Assembly: GCF_900100435.1 (NCBI RefSeq)
Contig: NZ_FNEX01000019.1
Span: 86,968-150,967 of the forward strand
Length of the DNA: 64,000 nucleotides
Source: Pedobacter sp. ok626
GTDB lineage: Bacteria; Bacteroidota; Bacteroidia; Sphingobacteriales; Sphingobacteriaceae
Direction of reading: 5' to 3'
The notes below the pieces were generated by a model. It made no database searches and was not told the origin of the DNA. It saw nothing but the letters and a program-made list of their open reading frames with translations. Below, piece by piece: positions 53,179 through 63,163 of the stretch; the stretch's first letter is position 1; each line of letters begins with the position of its first letter. A program made the position numbers and the translations under genes.

Positions 53179-55005
53179 TTAATCTTCTAGTCTATTCCAC
53201 CAGGTTCTTTTTAAAATAAGGGCGATTACGATTAAAATGCTTACTGTAATCCATAGGGGCGCATACATTCCCGTAATCAAATACATTGGGAAAATTGTTA
53301 AGCAAAGCTGAGCGATAATGCCTAGCGCCACATTAAACATATCCAGTTTAAAGTTCCTATTAGCTTGGAAAGTGGGATCTTCTGCTTTTACCAAGGCATG
53401 AATGGGCTCCCAAAATCCCCAAGGTCTAACATTTTTATAAAAGGACTTTAAGACTTCGGTATCTGTGGCTGGCGCTGAGTAGGTGCCAATTAAACATCCG
53501 ATGAATGACAAAACAAAAAGCAAGGGCCACCAGTATAAGGGCAAACCAGTTGTTAGATAGGGCATCAGCAATGCCGCGCCAACCCCAATTGTCATCCCCC
53601 AGAAAAAGCCATTGGCATTAAAGCGCCACCAATACCATTTTAAACAATTTGCAGCTACATAGCCGCCATACAATCCCCCAACGATCCATTGTAAGATGTC
53701 GTTGACATTGTGGGCTAAAAAGCCGAAGAAAATGCCTATTGCAACAACTAAAATACCCACGATGTAGTTCATCGACATGATCTTTTTGGTAGGAGCGTTT
53801 GGATTTACATATTTCAAATAGATATCGTTCACAATATAGGCCTGCGCTGCATTTAGGGTTCCGCTAAAAGTCCCCATAAAAGCACCAAGCAAGCCTGTGA
53901 CTACCAGGCCTAAAACGCCCACAGGTAAAAAATTGTTAATGGTTGCTGGTAAAATTCTTTCAAAATCTGTTACGCCATCCGGGCCTTTCAGGTAAAGTTG
54001 ATTGTAATAAAGTAGAGCGAGGACAGTTAGGCCGGTGATCATCGAATAACGGATGGGTAATAATATGATACTTACAAAACCGGTCATTTTGCTGGCCTCT
54101 TTCGGGCTCCTTGTACTGAGTACTTTTTGCATATCGTAGTTTGGTGCCGGTCCGGCAAGGGATGCGAATATGCCTTTCATCAGCATCATCATAAAGAAAA
54201 TCCCGAATAAGCTAAAACCATCGTCAGCAATTTTTTTATTGGCATCAGCAGCGATTCTACTCCAATCAAGGTTTAACTCCCAGCTAAAGAAAGGGTCGCT
54301 CCATCCCGCTGGCACATTTAAGGTCTGACCATGAAGGTGCTGTACGGCAATCACACCTATCGCTATACAGGCGATGGTCATGATCAGGTATTTAATTGCG
54401 TCTCCAAGCACAATGCTGTGCATGCCACCAATAATGGAATAAAACATAGCAAAGAGGGTAAATACGATACCATAGAAATGGGGAACGTATTTGTCGGCAA
54501 TAGAAAAAGGGACGTAATCTTTTACAACATCCCAGGGGATAAAAACCTGGACGAACTTACCTAAACCAACAAAACCGTAGGCTAAAAAGCCCAGGCAGCT
54601 AATTAATGCAAATGCAATCACGATAATATGCGAGCCTTTAACACCTTTTCCTGTTAAGCCAAACCTGGTTTTTAACCACTCGGCTCCGGTTGTGGCATTA
54701 GATCGCCTGAGCCATTTGGATAAAAACATCATCATGAAGACCTGATTAAAAACAGGCCATAACCAAGGGATCCAAATGCTCTTGAAACCATAGACAAAGC
54801 AAAGGGCAACCATCCACATGGTGCCACTGATATCGAACATATCACTGGCGTCACTAAGCCCAAGCATGTACCAGGGTAATTTTTTACCACCCATTAGGTA
54901 GCTCTCTTTGTCCTGTTTTGCCTTGTTTCTCATGTAAAAGCCAATGAGAACCATGGTAACTAAATAGGAAATGAGAATTGAAATATCTATCAGTTGTAGT
55001 TTCAT
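53179..55005 (-). CDS. Sodium:solute symporter, probable mannobiose importer
   Basis: 608 residues with about fourteen membrane helices, of the SSS family. I chose the ATG at 55005 (MKLQLIDISILISYL), one base after the stop of the GH26 gene; the longer frame from 55035 overlaps it. LPWYMLGLSDASDMFDISGTM and GLLGAFMGTFSGTLNAAQAYIVNDIYLKY are typical SSS helices. In this operon it likely carries beta-mannobiose or short mannooligosaccharides with Na+ from periplasm to cytoplasm. The family also transports amino acids and vitamins, so the substrate rests on context. Confidence 0.9.
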   Translation of the reverse strand: MKLQLIDISILISYLVTMVLIGFYMRNKAKQDKESYLMGGKKLPWYMLGLSDASDMFDISGTMWMVALCFVYGFKSIWIPWLWPVFNQVFMMMFLSKWLRRSNATTGAEWLKTRFGLTGKGVKGSHIIVIAFALISCLGFLAYGFVGLGKFVQVFIPWDVVKDYVPFSIADKYVPHFYGIVFTLFAMFYSIIGGMHSIVLGDAIKYLIMTIACIAIGVIAVQHLHGQTLNVPAGWSDPFFSWELNLDWSRIAADANKKIADDGFSLFGIFFMMMLMKGIFASLAGPAPNYDMQKVLSTRSPKEASKMTGFVSIILLPIRYSMITGLTVLALLYYNQLYLKGPDGVTDFERILPATINNFLPVGVLGLVVTGLLGAFMGTFSGTLNAAQAYIVNDIYLKYVNPNAPTKKIMSMNYIVGILVVAIGIFFGFLAHNVNDILQWIVGGLYGGYVAANCLKWYWWRFNANGFFWGMTIGVGAALLMPYLTTGLPLYWWPLLFVLSFIGCLIGTYSAPATDTEVLKSFYKNVRPWGFWEPIHALVKAEDPTFQANRNFKLDMFNVALGIIAQLCLTIFPMYLITGMYAPLWITVSILIVIALILKRTWWNRLED

Positions 55006-55006
55006 G

Positions 55007-56146
55007 TTAGTTTGGCTGGTATATTTTTTTAGCACCTATTTTCTTTTCAAATAGAATGCTGTTGAGCTGATAGAACTTTTTAAAATCAGGTGCAGAAATC
55101 TGTCCTTTGAATGGTGCGTAATAGTGCATTTTTTTTGTCGAGGGCATATATCCTGCATTACGCCATACTAAAACGTAAGATAGCGGGTAGTCTTTAATGG
55201 CTGGCCACAGGGTCTCAGTCCACCAGGTGGCATCTGGTACAGCTTCATATCCTGTTTCGGCAAATGCGGCTAACTTGTTTTTCTGTTTCGCGATTTTGCT
55301 GATTATGGCCAGGTCATTGCGTACCGCATTTATAAATGTTTTTTTATCCTGGTTTTCGAATTGATACAGGTCAAAACTGACTACATCGACCATATCATCA
55401 CCTGGGTAGTATTTCAAAAACTCATGTTCATTTGTAAAACCATTGGTATTGTAAACAAAAATGAGGTTATGTAATTTTTTGGTGTTATTTAGGTAATCGA
55501 CTGTAAATCGCCAGGCTTTTTTTACTTCTGCAGGACTGGCGCAGTTTCTGCCCCACCAAAACCAATTTCCAGATACTTCGTGAAATGGCCGGAAAAGGAT
55601 AGGGATGGCTTCCCGTTGGTCTCCTTTTAAGCTGGAAATAAATTTCGCTGCCTTATCCAGCCAGGAGACATAAAGTTGATGTTTTGCCCCGCCGGGTAAA
55701 ATAGCGGCGACAGAATTTTTTGTTGTATCCCAGGATGATCCTCCAGTTAAGGGATTGTCAAAATGCCAGCTTAAGGTAATGGCGGCTCCTTTTTTATACC
55801 CCTCTTGAATGTACCTCCGGATTTTGTCAAATGGAACGCCATCAATGTTTCTTAAGGAATCATGCTCAATGCGCCCTAAATCCCACCCATAAATCCCCGG
55901 ATAGTCATTCACTACGTCTTTAATGTCGCTTTTTCCCTCTATATACCTCCAGTTTATGCCGTATGCCAAATCATCCTGGTGGCCAAATATAATGTGTTGT
56001 TTGCTTAATTTGTGGAGGTTCTTATATAGGGCAACAGTTTCTTTGGTTGCTGCTTTATCGCTTAAGGATTGCGCATTTGCCTCGTCGGAGGCGATAAAGC
56101 ATCGGCTGAATAAAATGAGGGTCAAAAAAAATCTGTTCAATTTCAT
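55007..56146 (-). CDS. GH26 beta-mannanase
   Basis: 379 residues. Signal peptide ending at ANAQ; the upstream Cys in LFSRC is not a good lipobox, so a periplasmic or secreted form is likely. The acid/base Glu lies in RPFHEVSGNWFWWGRN and the nucleophile Glu in LAAFAETGYEAV, both GH26 hallmarks; SWHFDNP and WRNAGYMP are further conserved barrel positions. It hydrolyses beta-1,4-mannan, galactomannan or glucomannan with retention. Similar enzymes in related mannan loci release mannobiose, which the downstream symporter, epimerase and phosphorylase would process. Confidence 0.94.
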   Translation of the reverse strand: MKLNRFFLTLILFSRCFIASDEANAQSLSDKAATKETVALYKNLHKLSKQHIIFGHQDDLAYGINWRYIEGKSDIKDVVNDYPGIYGWDLGRIEHDSLRNIDGVPFDKIRRYIQEGYKKGAAITLSWHFDNPLTGGSSWDTTKNSVAAILPGGAKHQLYVSWLDKAAKFISSLKGDQREAIPILFRPFHEVSGNWFWWGRNCASPAEVKKAWRFTVDYLNNTKKLHNLIFVYNTNGFTNEHEFLKYYPGDDMVDVVSFDLYQFENQDKKTFINAVRNDLAIISKIAKQKNKLAAFAETGYEAVPDATWWTETLWPAIKDYPLSYVLVWRNAGYMPSTKKMHYYAPFKGQISAPDFKKFYQLNSILFEKKIGAKKIYQPN

Positions 56147-56155
56147 ATTTAAAGG

Positions 56156-57181
56156 TTAATAGAAGCCGACATCATCTACATAGATCTGGGAAGCAAGGCC
56201 ACTGAATTCCTGGAAAGTAATAGCTGTCATACTAGCTGGGTTTCCCAGGTTTGTAAATGGGACCTGGTAATCTGTCCATTTGCCTTCGGTTAAAATCAAA
56301 TCATAAGTGCCTGCCGCTGGAGTGAATGAAATTCTCACTTTTTTGCCTGCTGTTCCGGCTCCTCCATAAATAGAAATTTTAACACCACTGTAGCCCGCGG
56401 TACTGAATGCCGGTGCTGCCTTTGTAAATCTGATTGCGCCGAAACCGACAGTAAATTTATTTGCAATGGCTTTTGTTCCCCGCCTGATAATGGCGGTCTG
56501 GTTCATGTCGTAGGTATTGCTGTATGAGGTATTGGACCAGCCGCTGGCCATGGCATCATCAAATATAGTAGCTTTTAAGCCAAATACATTTGGAGATTTT
56601 ACAGTTGCTATTGGTGTGGTAACGAAAACATAGCCCGAAACAAAACCTAGAGGTACTTTTACTTTAATTTCAGTTTGGGTGTTGGACACGATGTTTGCAG
56701 CAATTGTTTCGAATTTAACGCCTGTTACGCCTTTAAAATAGTTCCCTTTAATAGTGATTATATCATCTGGTAGGCCAGCCGCAGGGTCAAAACCGGAAAT
56801 TGTGGGTGCTGGCTGTTTGATTTGGAAGTTTAAAGTGGCAGAACCATATTTTGTAGTTACTGTTATCGGATTATTGATAGGGTCTGTTAGTTGAGCTGGA
56901 ATTTTAACGGTTAGGGTATTGTCTTCTCCATAAATCAGAGAATCTGCAGCTAAAGTTCCATTAAAGTCTACTTTATATGTGGTACTTAGATTTGTTCCTT
57001 TTATCGAAATCCATTCTCCATATTCTACAGATGTTAAAGGTGTATTTCTGTTCACTAAGTTGGTAATTTCGATTAGTGTTGGTGGAGCTGTGTTTACTAC
57101 ATCATCTTTTTTACACGCATTAAAAAGAAAAAGCATTATCGCAATCATTGGATAGGCGCTTATTGATGGCGTTTTTTTCAT
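56156..57181 (-). CDS. IPT/TIG-domain surface glycan-binding lipoprotein
   Basis: 341 residues. Lipobox FLFNACKKDD, then two IPT/TIG Ig-like domains (about 35-120 and 125-205; GFDPAAGLPDDIITIKGNYF opens the second), then a C-terminal beta-sandwich with aromatic residues (ASGWSNTSYSNTYDM) that resembles a carbohydrate-binding module. It sits between SusD and GH26, the usual place of a surface glycan-binding protein that holds mannan at the cell surface. No catalytic motif. Confidence 0.85.
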   Translation of the reverse strand: MKKTPSISAYPMIAIMLFLFNACKKDDVVNTAPPTLIEITNLVNRNTPLTSVEYGEWISIKGTNLSTTYKVDFNGTLAADSLIYGEDNTLTVKIPAQLTDPINNPITVTTKYGSATLNFQIKQPAPTISGFDPAAGLPDDIITIKGNYFKGVTGVKFETIAANIVSNTQTEIKVKVPLGFVSGYVFVTTPIATVKSPNVFGLKATIFDDAMASGWSNTSYSNTYDMNQTAIIRRGTKAIANKFTVGFGAIRFTKAAPAFSTAGYSGVKISIYGGAGTAGKKVRISFTPAAGTYDLILTEGKWTDYQVPFTNLGNPASMTAITFQEFSGLASQIYVDDVGFY

Positions 57182-57218
57182 AATTACATTATTTAAATTT
57201 ATGATTAAATAAATAGGA

Positions 57219-58868
57219 TTACCAACCTGGATTATTTCCGGGGATCGCTTTATTCGAGTTTAGTTCGCCTAAAGGCAAGGGCAGTAGTAAATTTCTGTTG
57301 GCCCGAACTTTAGATATGTTGTTTTGTCCGGTTGATATTTTATTCATTACCTGCAGGTAAATACCCCAGCGCATCAAATCAAAACGCCTAATTCCTTCGA
57401 GGTTAAATTCGCGTGCTCTTTCTGCCAGGACATAACTGCGAAATTGCTCGGGATTCATGTTGGCAGGTGCATAGGCCTCAGGTACAGGTCCCGCTGGTGA
57501 TCCTGTTGTAGGGTAAGAACGGAACCTAACAGTGTTTAAGGCGTTGTAAGCAAGTGTTGTTGCGCCATTAACTTCATTCTCAGCCTCTGCATACATCAGT
57601 AAAACTTCGGAGTAACGCAGTAGGGGAAAGAAGGCATCGCTAATGACAACAGTAGGGTCGGCAACTGAACTATATTTAATCGTATAGGCTCTTTCTGCCG
57701 TTGTGCTATTGGTATTGTTGTATGTTATGCCATTCACAACTTTGTACTGAGCCGCCTGTGAAAATGGATAAAATATATTAGTTCCGCTTAAAGTCGTGTA
57801 ATTATGCGTTATGCCATCTAAAACCCGCTTATCTACAATTTCGTAGTCGTTATAATGATTGTTTGTCGTCCACACTGCGCCTTGTCCGAAAGTAGAACGG
57901 GCAGGAAAGTAGGCACTCAAATTATTAATAAAATCGGTGCCAGCAAGTGATTGGAGTTCCCACATTTGCTCTTTATTATTTCTGCCTGCAATGCTCCATA
58001 GGTCTTTCCAGCTAGGTGTTAAGGCATAAGCAGTACTGCTGATTACTTCCTGAGCTTTGTCTCTGGCTAAAGTGTAATAGGCTTTTGAGTCTATTCCTTC
58101 ATGGCCTGCAACAACAGCTTTAGCGTAAGTATAATAACCATTATCTGTACCACCACGGACAGTGATATTGCCTGTTGCTGCACCAGAAGCCATTGTTAAA
58201 TAAGTTTTGGCTAAAAATGCTTTCGCAACCCCTTGGTTTACTCTACCAACCTCGCCAGCTTTTGCATGGCCTACAGGAAACAGTTTGGTTTCGGCATTTT
58301 TGAAATCACTGATCACCACATCATAGGTTTCTTTAACGGTTGCCCGGGGAACATTGGTTTGGGGATCGGTGGCCGATAAAGATTTTAAACGAATTGGTAC
58401 CCCGCCATATAATTGTACCAGCTGAAAATATGCCCAGCCTCTTAGGAAATAAGCTTCACCTAAAATTCTGTTTTTGATGTCAACATCCATATTGTTAATG
58501 TTGACCACGTTCTCTAAAACTGTATTTGCTCTGGCGATAATAACATAGCATCCCACCCAAGGTTTTTCCCATCCAAAATAAGCCTGTGGATTGCCGGCAC
58601 CAGTGGTACCTAAAAACCAATCGGCCCCAGATACATGGTCGTCATCTAATATGGTGATGTTCCAAAACGGTTGCAGGTATAAGTCATAAGTATAAAGTTC
58701 GGCATATACACCATTAATTGCTGCTTTGGCATCACTTTCATTTTTGTAAAAATTCTCTGGGGAGTAAAAAGAATAAGGTGTTTCTTCCAGCGCTTTTTTG
58801 CAAGAGCTAGCGCCAAGTAAAATTAGTCCGGTAGCAAATGCTGTAAAATATGTTGAAATTGCTTTCAT
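57219..58868 (-). CDS. SusD/RagB outer-membrane lipoprotein of the mannan locus
   Basis: 549 residues. Lipobox LLGASSCKKALEETP. FFPLLRYSEVLLMYAEAENEVNG and RAREFNLEGIRRFDLMRWG are hallmarks of the canonical SusD_RagB family, a different branch from the SusD-like 2 proteins at 27704-44228. It would bind mannooligosaccharides and cap the SusC channel whose gene ends 18 bases upstream. Confidence 0.94.
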   Translation of the reverse strand: MKAISTYFTAFATGLILLGASSCKKALEETPYSFYSPENFYKNESDAKAAINGVYAELYTYDLYLQPFWNITILDDDHVSGADWFLGTTGAGNPQAYFGWEKPWVGCYVIIARANTVLENVVNINNMDVDIKNRILGEAYFLRGWAYFQLVQLYGGVPIRLKSLSATDPQTNVPRATVKETYDVVISDFKNAETKLFPVGHAKAGEVGRVNQGVAKAFLAKTYLTMASGAATGNITVRGGTDNGYYTYAKAVVAGHEGIDSKAYYTLARDKAQEVISSTAYALTPSWKDLWSIAGRNNKEQMWELQSLAGTDFINNLSAYFPARSTFGQGAVWTTNNHYNDYEIVDKRVLDGITHNYTTLSGTNIFYPFSQAAQYKVVNGITYNNTNSTTAERAYTIKYSSVADPTVVISDAFFPLLRYSEVLLMYAEAENEVNGATTLAYNALNTVRFRSYPTTGSPAGPVPEAYAPANMNPEQFRSYVLAERAREFNLEGIRRFDLMRWGIYLQVMNKISTGQNNISKVRANRNLLLPLPLGELNSNKAIPGNNPGW

Positions 58869-58886
58869 GTTATATTTTTAAAAAGG

Positions 58887-61800
58887 TTAAAAATTGCAAC
58901 GTAGAGAAAGATTGTAGGTCCTTGAGTTAGGATAGCCGCCTAAATCAACTCCAAATAGTGCAGGGTTATCTCCATAACTATTAATCTCGGGATCGTAGCC
59001 AGAATAATTTGTGAATGTGAAGAGGTTATTGACACCTAAAGAAAGTTTCAGGTTGCTGATGGTTTTAGATTTGAGGGGAAGATTATACCCAAAGGTTACA
59101 TTTTTTATTCTTACAAAGCTTCCATCTTCAATAAACCGTCTGCTAAACAATAGGTTTCTGAAAAACTGTCGGGTTACTTTTGGTCCGGTAGCATTGGAGT
59201 TATCCTTTCCTTCTGCCCAGGCGCCATCAAACATTTCCTGAGTAATGTTTTTGTTTGTGCCTAGATTTCCATTAAACCTGGTATTCATGTTGATGATATC
59301 GTTGCCCTGAACACCGTTGATGAAGATACTTAGATCAAATCTTTTATAATTAAAGTTGTTTGTAAAACCGAAGGTGTAATCTGGATTCACATCTCCAATA
59401 AATGTTCTGTCGCTTTGAGAGATGTTGGTTCTATCATTGTCGAGGTTCTTGTATTTGACCTCGCCAATTGTTCTTAAAATAATTGCAGTTCCTTGTCCGC
59501 TATAAGCAGGATCGCTTCTAACCTCTGCCTCATTGTCATAGTACCCATCTTCAACATAGCCGTACAAAGCGCCAATTGGCTTGCCGACGGTTTGGATAAA
59601 AGGCGCATCGCCGGTAGAGATATTCCTGCCGTATTGCTCCGTAACGTCTGGACTTAAGCTTAAAATCTTGTTTCTGTTAAGGGCAATGTTGAAATTAGCA
59701 TTCCATTCGAAGTCCTTGTTTTTCAAAATCACGCCACCAAGGGTAAGTTCTAAGCCCTTGTTTTCTATTGAGCCTGAGTTAACTAATTTGGTTAAAAAAC
59801 CCGTTGAAGAAGGGATAATCAGGTTTTGCAAAAGGTCGTCTGTTGTTTTTTTATAAAGGTCGATCGTAAGGTTTAGTCGTTTGTTAAGCATGCTCAGGTC
59901 TAGGCCCAGGTTGTAAGCTGTAGTTGTTTCCCATTTCAGTTTATCGTTGGGTGGACCAGAATAGAGGTCGTTGGCCAGGCCGGTTTGAACTGCCCCTCCA
60001 AAAACATAATTATATACACTTAATTTTGCGAGAGAGGCATAAGAGCCGATTCCTTGATTGCCAGTCTGCCCGTAACTCAAGCGTAATTTTAAGTCATTAA
60101 TCAGCTTAGTATCTTTCATGAAGCTTTCATTTGATAATTTCCATGCAAGAGCCGCGGATGGAAAGCCTGCCCACTTATTGTCTCTACCAAATTTACTTGA
60201 ACCGTCCTGGCGATAAGAAAGTGTCAATAGGTAGCGGTCATCGTAATTGTAATTTGCCCTACCTAAAAATGAAATTAGTGTGGATTGATAACGGGAAGTA
60301 ATAACTGGGAGAACAACTCCGCCAGCTGCTAGATTCTCATTTTGTAAAGCATCATTTGGAAAAGTTTTAGCTTCAGCTCTTTTGCTATTGCCATTGGTAC
60401 GCTCAAAAGTGCCTGCGCCAACGATATTTAAACTATGCTTTTCTATCTTTTTATTATAGGTAACTATACTTTCTGCAACGCCGCTGTTCCAGATATTGTC
60501 AGATTTTAATCCCCAGCCCTTAACTGCAAAACCTTCATAAACGCTTCTAGGATAGTATTGATCTCGGGCATTGGATGCATAGCTAAAGCCAATATTTTGT
60601 CTGAATTTGAAGTCTTTTAAAAATGTTGCCTCTAAATAATTTGAAGTGAAAATGTTTATTCCTTTTACCCGGTTTAAAACATCGTTCACATAAATGTAAG
60701 GGTTGGTGATGAATGCATCTCCAACACCATCGTAATCAATTGTTTCTGATAGCGTGGCCGGAAAGGTGATTGCAGAGCGAATGACTCCTGCGCTTGCTGC
60801 ATCAGACTTGTCTGTGCCGGTCTTTACGCCATCTGTTTTGGAATTTGCGAAAGAGGTACTTGTACCGATTTTAATGGTTTTGCTGATGTTTCTATTCAGA
60901 TTGATGCCCAAGCCAAACCGATTATAATCCGAGTTGGAAATGATTCCTTTCTGATTCAGGTAGCTAAAGGAAAGGCTGTGGCTTCCATTGGTATTTCCAC
61001 CAGAAACATTTACAGTATAATTTTGGGATAGTCCTGTACGGAAAATTCGGTCTTGCCAATTGTTATTATCTCCTACATAGTCTTGTGGGCCTTTGGAATA
61101 ATAGGTTTTTCCTGGGTTTAAGGGGTCCGGTAGGTTGGTGCCTGGATAAGGCAGACTGTAGGCTGTTCCAGTATATTTGTTTGAGTTTAGGTAGGCCAGA
61201 TTTTGATAGGCGGCGTATTCAGATGGGTTTAAAACATCTAGTTTTCTAGATACTTTCGACTGTCCAATGATCAAGTTAAGTTCAACCTTGTCTTTTCCAG
61301 ATTTTCCTTTTCTTGTGGTAATTAAAACTACACCATTTGCGCCGCGTGAGCCATAAATTGCTGTTGCAGAAGCATCTTTTAGAATGTCAATGCTCTCGAT
61401 CTCACTTGGGTTTAAGAACGACATCGCATTTAAGGTCTGTTTTTCATCTTCACCAATTGATAATGGGGTAGCGCCTGAACTGCTGTTGTTAAAAGGAACA
61501 CCATCAATTACATAAAGAGGCTCTGTGCCGCCTAAAAATGAATTGGATCCTCTTATTCTGATGCTTAGCCCAGCACCTGGTGCGCCATCGTTCTGGGTTA
61601 CATTGACACCAGCAATTTTACCTTGCAAAGCTTGCAGGACATTTGTTGGGGCATCTTTAATCAGGTCATCTCTTTCAATTCTGCTTATAGATCCGGTTAG
61701 GTCCGTTCTTTTTGCTGTACCATAACCGATCACAACTACATCCGAAAGCGTATTGGTCTTGGATTTTAAAACAATATTGAAGGTTGTTTTGCTTCCAATG

Positions 61801-62060
61801 TTGACTTGCTGTTCTTCCATTCCTAGGTAGGAAAAGGTTAAAATTTGTGCGGTGGGTGGAATGCTTAATGTGAATTGACCACTCTCATTTGTAATCGTAG
61901 CCATTTTTGTGTTTTTTACAGTAACAGAAACACCGGGAAGAGGGTTGTTGCCTTCATCGGTTATCTTGCCTGACACTCTTTTGTCTTGGGCAAAACTGTT
62001 CGTAATTGATAACAGGCATGCAAGTGTTGCCAATAAATTAATGGATAGTTTATTAAGCAT
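58887..62060 (-). CDS. SusC TonB-dependent transporter of the mannan locus
   Basis: 1057 residues. Signal peptide ITNSFAQ, carboxypeptidase-like domain (VSGKITDEGNNPLPGVSVTV), plug signature LSDVVVIGYGTAKRTDLTGS, LYVIDGVPFNN and SIDILKDASATAIYGSRGAN, then a long barrel. It imports mannooligosaccharides across the outer membrane with TonB energy. It is the first gene of the operon running to 50810 and diverges from the AraC regulator at 62288. Confidence 0.94.
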   Translation of the reverse strand: MLNKLSINLLATLACLLSITNSFAQDKRVSGKITDEGNNPLPGVSVTVKNTKMATITNESGQFTLSIPPTAQILTFSYLGMEEQQVNIGSKTTFNIVLKSKTNTLSDVVVIGYGTAKRTDLTGSISRIERDDLIKDAPTNVLQALQGKIAGVNVTQNDGAPGAGLSIRIRGSNSFLGGTEPLYVIDGVPFNNSSSGATPLSIGEDEKQTLNAMSFLNPSEIESIDILKDASATAIYGSRGANGVVLITTRKGKSGKDKVELNLIIGQSKVSRKLDVLNPSEYAAYQNLAYLNSNKYTGTAYSLPYPGTNLPDPLNPGKTYYSKGPQDYVGDNNNWQDRIFRTGLSQNYTVNVSGGNTNGSHSLSFSYLNQKGIISNSDYNRFGLGINLNRNISKTIKIGTSTSFANSKTDGVKTGTDKSDAASAGVIRSAITFPATLSETIDYDGVGDAFITNPYIYVNDVLNRVKGINIFTSNYLEATFLKDFKFRQNIGFSYASNARDQYYPRSVYEGFAVKGWGLKSDNIWNSGVAESIVTYNKKIEKHSLNIVGAGTFERTNGNSKRAEAKTFPNDALQNENLAAGGVVLPVITSRYQSTLISFLGRANYNYDDRYLLTLSYRQDGSSKFGRDNKWAGFPSAALAWKLSNESFMKDTKLINDLKLRLSYGQTGNQGIGSYASLAKLSVYNYVFGGAVQTGLANDLYSGPPNDKLKWETTTAYNLGLDLSMLNKRLNLTIDLYKKTTDDLLQNLIIPSSTGFLTKLVNSGSIENKGLELTLGGVILKNKDFEWNANFNIALNRNKILSLSPDVTEQYGRNISTGDAPFIQTVGKPIGALYGYVEDGYYDNEAEVRSDPAYSGQGTAIILRTIGEVKYKNLDNDRTNISQSDRTFIGDVNPDYTFGFTNNFNYKRFDLSIFINGVQGNDIINMNTRFNGNLGTNKNITQEMFDGAWAEGKDNSNATGPKVTRQFFRNLLFSRRFIEDGSFVRIKNVTFGYNLPLKSKTISNLKLSLGVNNLFTFTNYSGYDPEINSYGDNPALFGVDLGGYPNSRTYNLSLRCNF

Positions 62061-62082
62061 AAGCGGTCTATTTGGTTTATAT

Positions 62083-62090
62083 CAAAATTA
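62083..62090 (-). promoter_or_regulatory. Possible -7 box of the mannan operon
   Basis: Reads TAATTTTG on the minus strand, an exact TAnnTTTG match about 22 bases before the SusC start. No clear TTTG -33 element, which would fit an activator-dependent promoter. Confidence 0.4.
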
Positions 62091-62287
62091 GTGTTCGATA
62101 TGTTCTTAAAAATAATACTATTTTATCTATCTGTGATATTTTTATCTCATAGATCTTCGTTAGTATTAAAATTAGGGGTCTTTAGTTTTACTTAAACTAT
62201 TTTTATTGGTAAATAAGCGTGATTGAGTCTATATTTGATTATTGATATTATTTTATCCTATTCATTGATATTATTTATTCATTTGTT

Positions 62288-63163
62288 GTGCAGAAAAGTA
62301 TTCTAAAAGAAATTACCCCCCTCACCAACGGTGATTGTTTCACTATTTTTGAGCGAAAAAAGTATAATTTCGACTTCCCCTTGCATTATCATGAGGAGAT
62401 GGAATTGAACTTTATTTCTAATGCGAGTGGAGCAAGAAGGGTGGTTGGTGATCATATTGAGGAAATCGGAAACATAGAATTAGTGTTGATCGGTTCTAAT
62501 CTTCCTCACGTTTGGGAAACCCATAAATTGGATGGCCGGGAGATTCACGAGGTAACTATTCAATTTCATAAGGATCTTTTTGATGAGAAGTTTTTACGCA
62601 GAAATCAGTTACGTGTGATTAGGGAGATGTTTGAAAAGTCGAAGTGCGGGATTTTATTTTCAAAAGAAACAGCACAGCTTATCGGGCCAAAGTTGGTGAA
62701 GTTGAATAAAAAGCATGGATTCGATTCCGTTTTAGAATTGATGTCAATTTTGCATGATTTATCTACCTCTAGAAATATGCGTACGCTTTCCGATTCGACC
62801 TTTAGTCATGCTGAATTTTCTTACAACAGCAGGAGGGTCGAAAAGGTGATGGAGTATATTAATCTTAATTTTGATAAACAGATTAGTTTGGCAGAGGTGG
62901 CAAGAATTGCGAATATGACTGAAGTGTCGTTTAGTCGGTTTTTTAAAACCAGAACAGGGATTAGCTTTATAGATAGTCTGATCGAAATTCGATTAGGACA
63001 TGCGTCCAGGAAATTGATTGATACGACCGAGGCGGTTGCTGAGGTGGCTTATAATTGTGGGTTCAATAACATTTCGAATTTTAACAGGATCTTTAAAAAG
63101 AAAAAAGGTTGTACGCCTAAAGAGTTTAGAGATAACCTTTCTGGTAACAGGGTTTTTGTTTAA
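62288..63163 (+). CDS. AraC-family transcriptional regulator of the mannan locus
   Basis: 291 residues. The N-terminal half is a cupin-like sensor (FDFPLHYHEEMELNFI) and the C-terminal 100 residues are a double helix-turn-helix with ISLAEVARIANMTEVSFSRF and VAEVAYNCGFNNISNFNRIF, the AraC signature. Translation seems to start at GTG 62288 (or TTG 62285), since no in-frame ATG lies upstream and the first internal one falls in the sensor domain. It is divergent from the SusC gene and is the obvious candidate activator of the mannan operon, probably responding to a mannooligosaccharide in the cytoplasm. Inducer identity is inferred. Confidence 0.9.
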   Translation: MQKSILKEITPLTNGDCFTIFERKKYNFDFPLHYHEEMELNFISNASGARRVVGDHIEEIGNIELVLIGSNLPHVWETHKLDGREIHEVTIQFHKDLFDEKFLRRNQLRVIREMFEKSKCGILFSKETAQLIGPKLVKLNKKHGFDSVLELMSILHDLSTSRNMRTLSDSTFSHAEFSYNSRRVEKVMEYINLNFDKQISLAEVARIANMTEVSFSRFFKTRTGISFIDSLIEIRLGHASRKLIDTTEAVAEVAYNCGFNNISNFNRIFKKKKGCTPKEFRDNLSGNRVFV

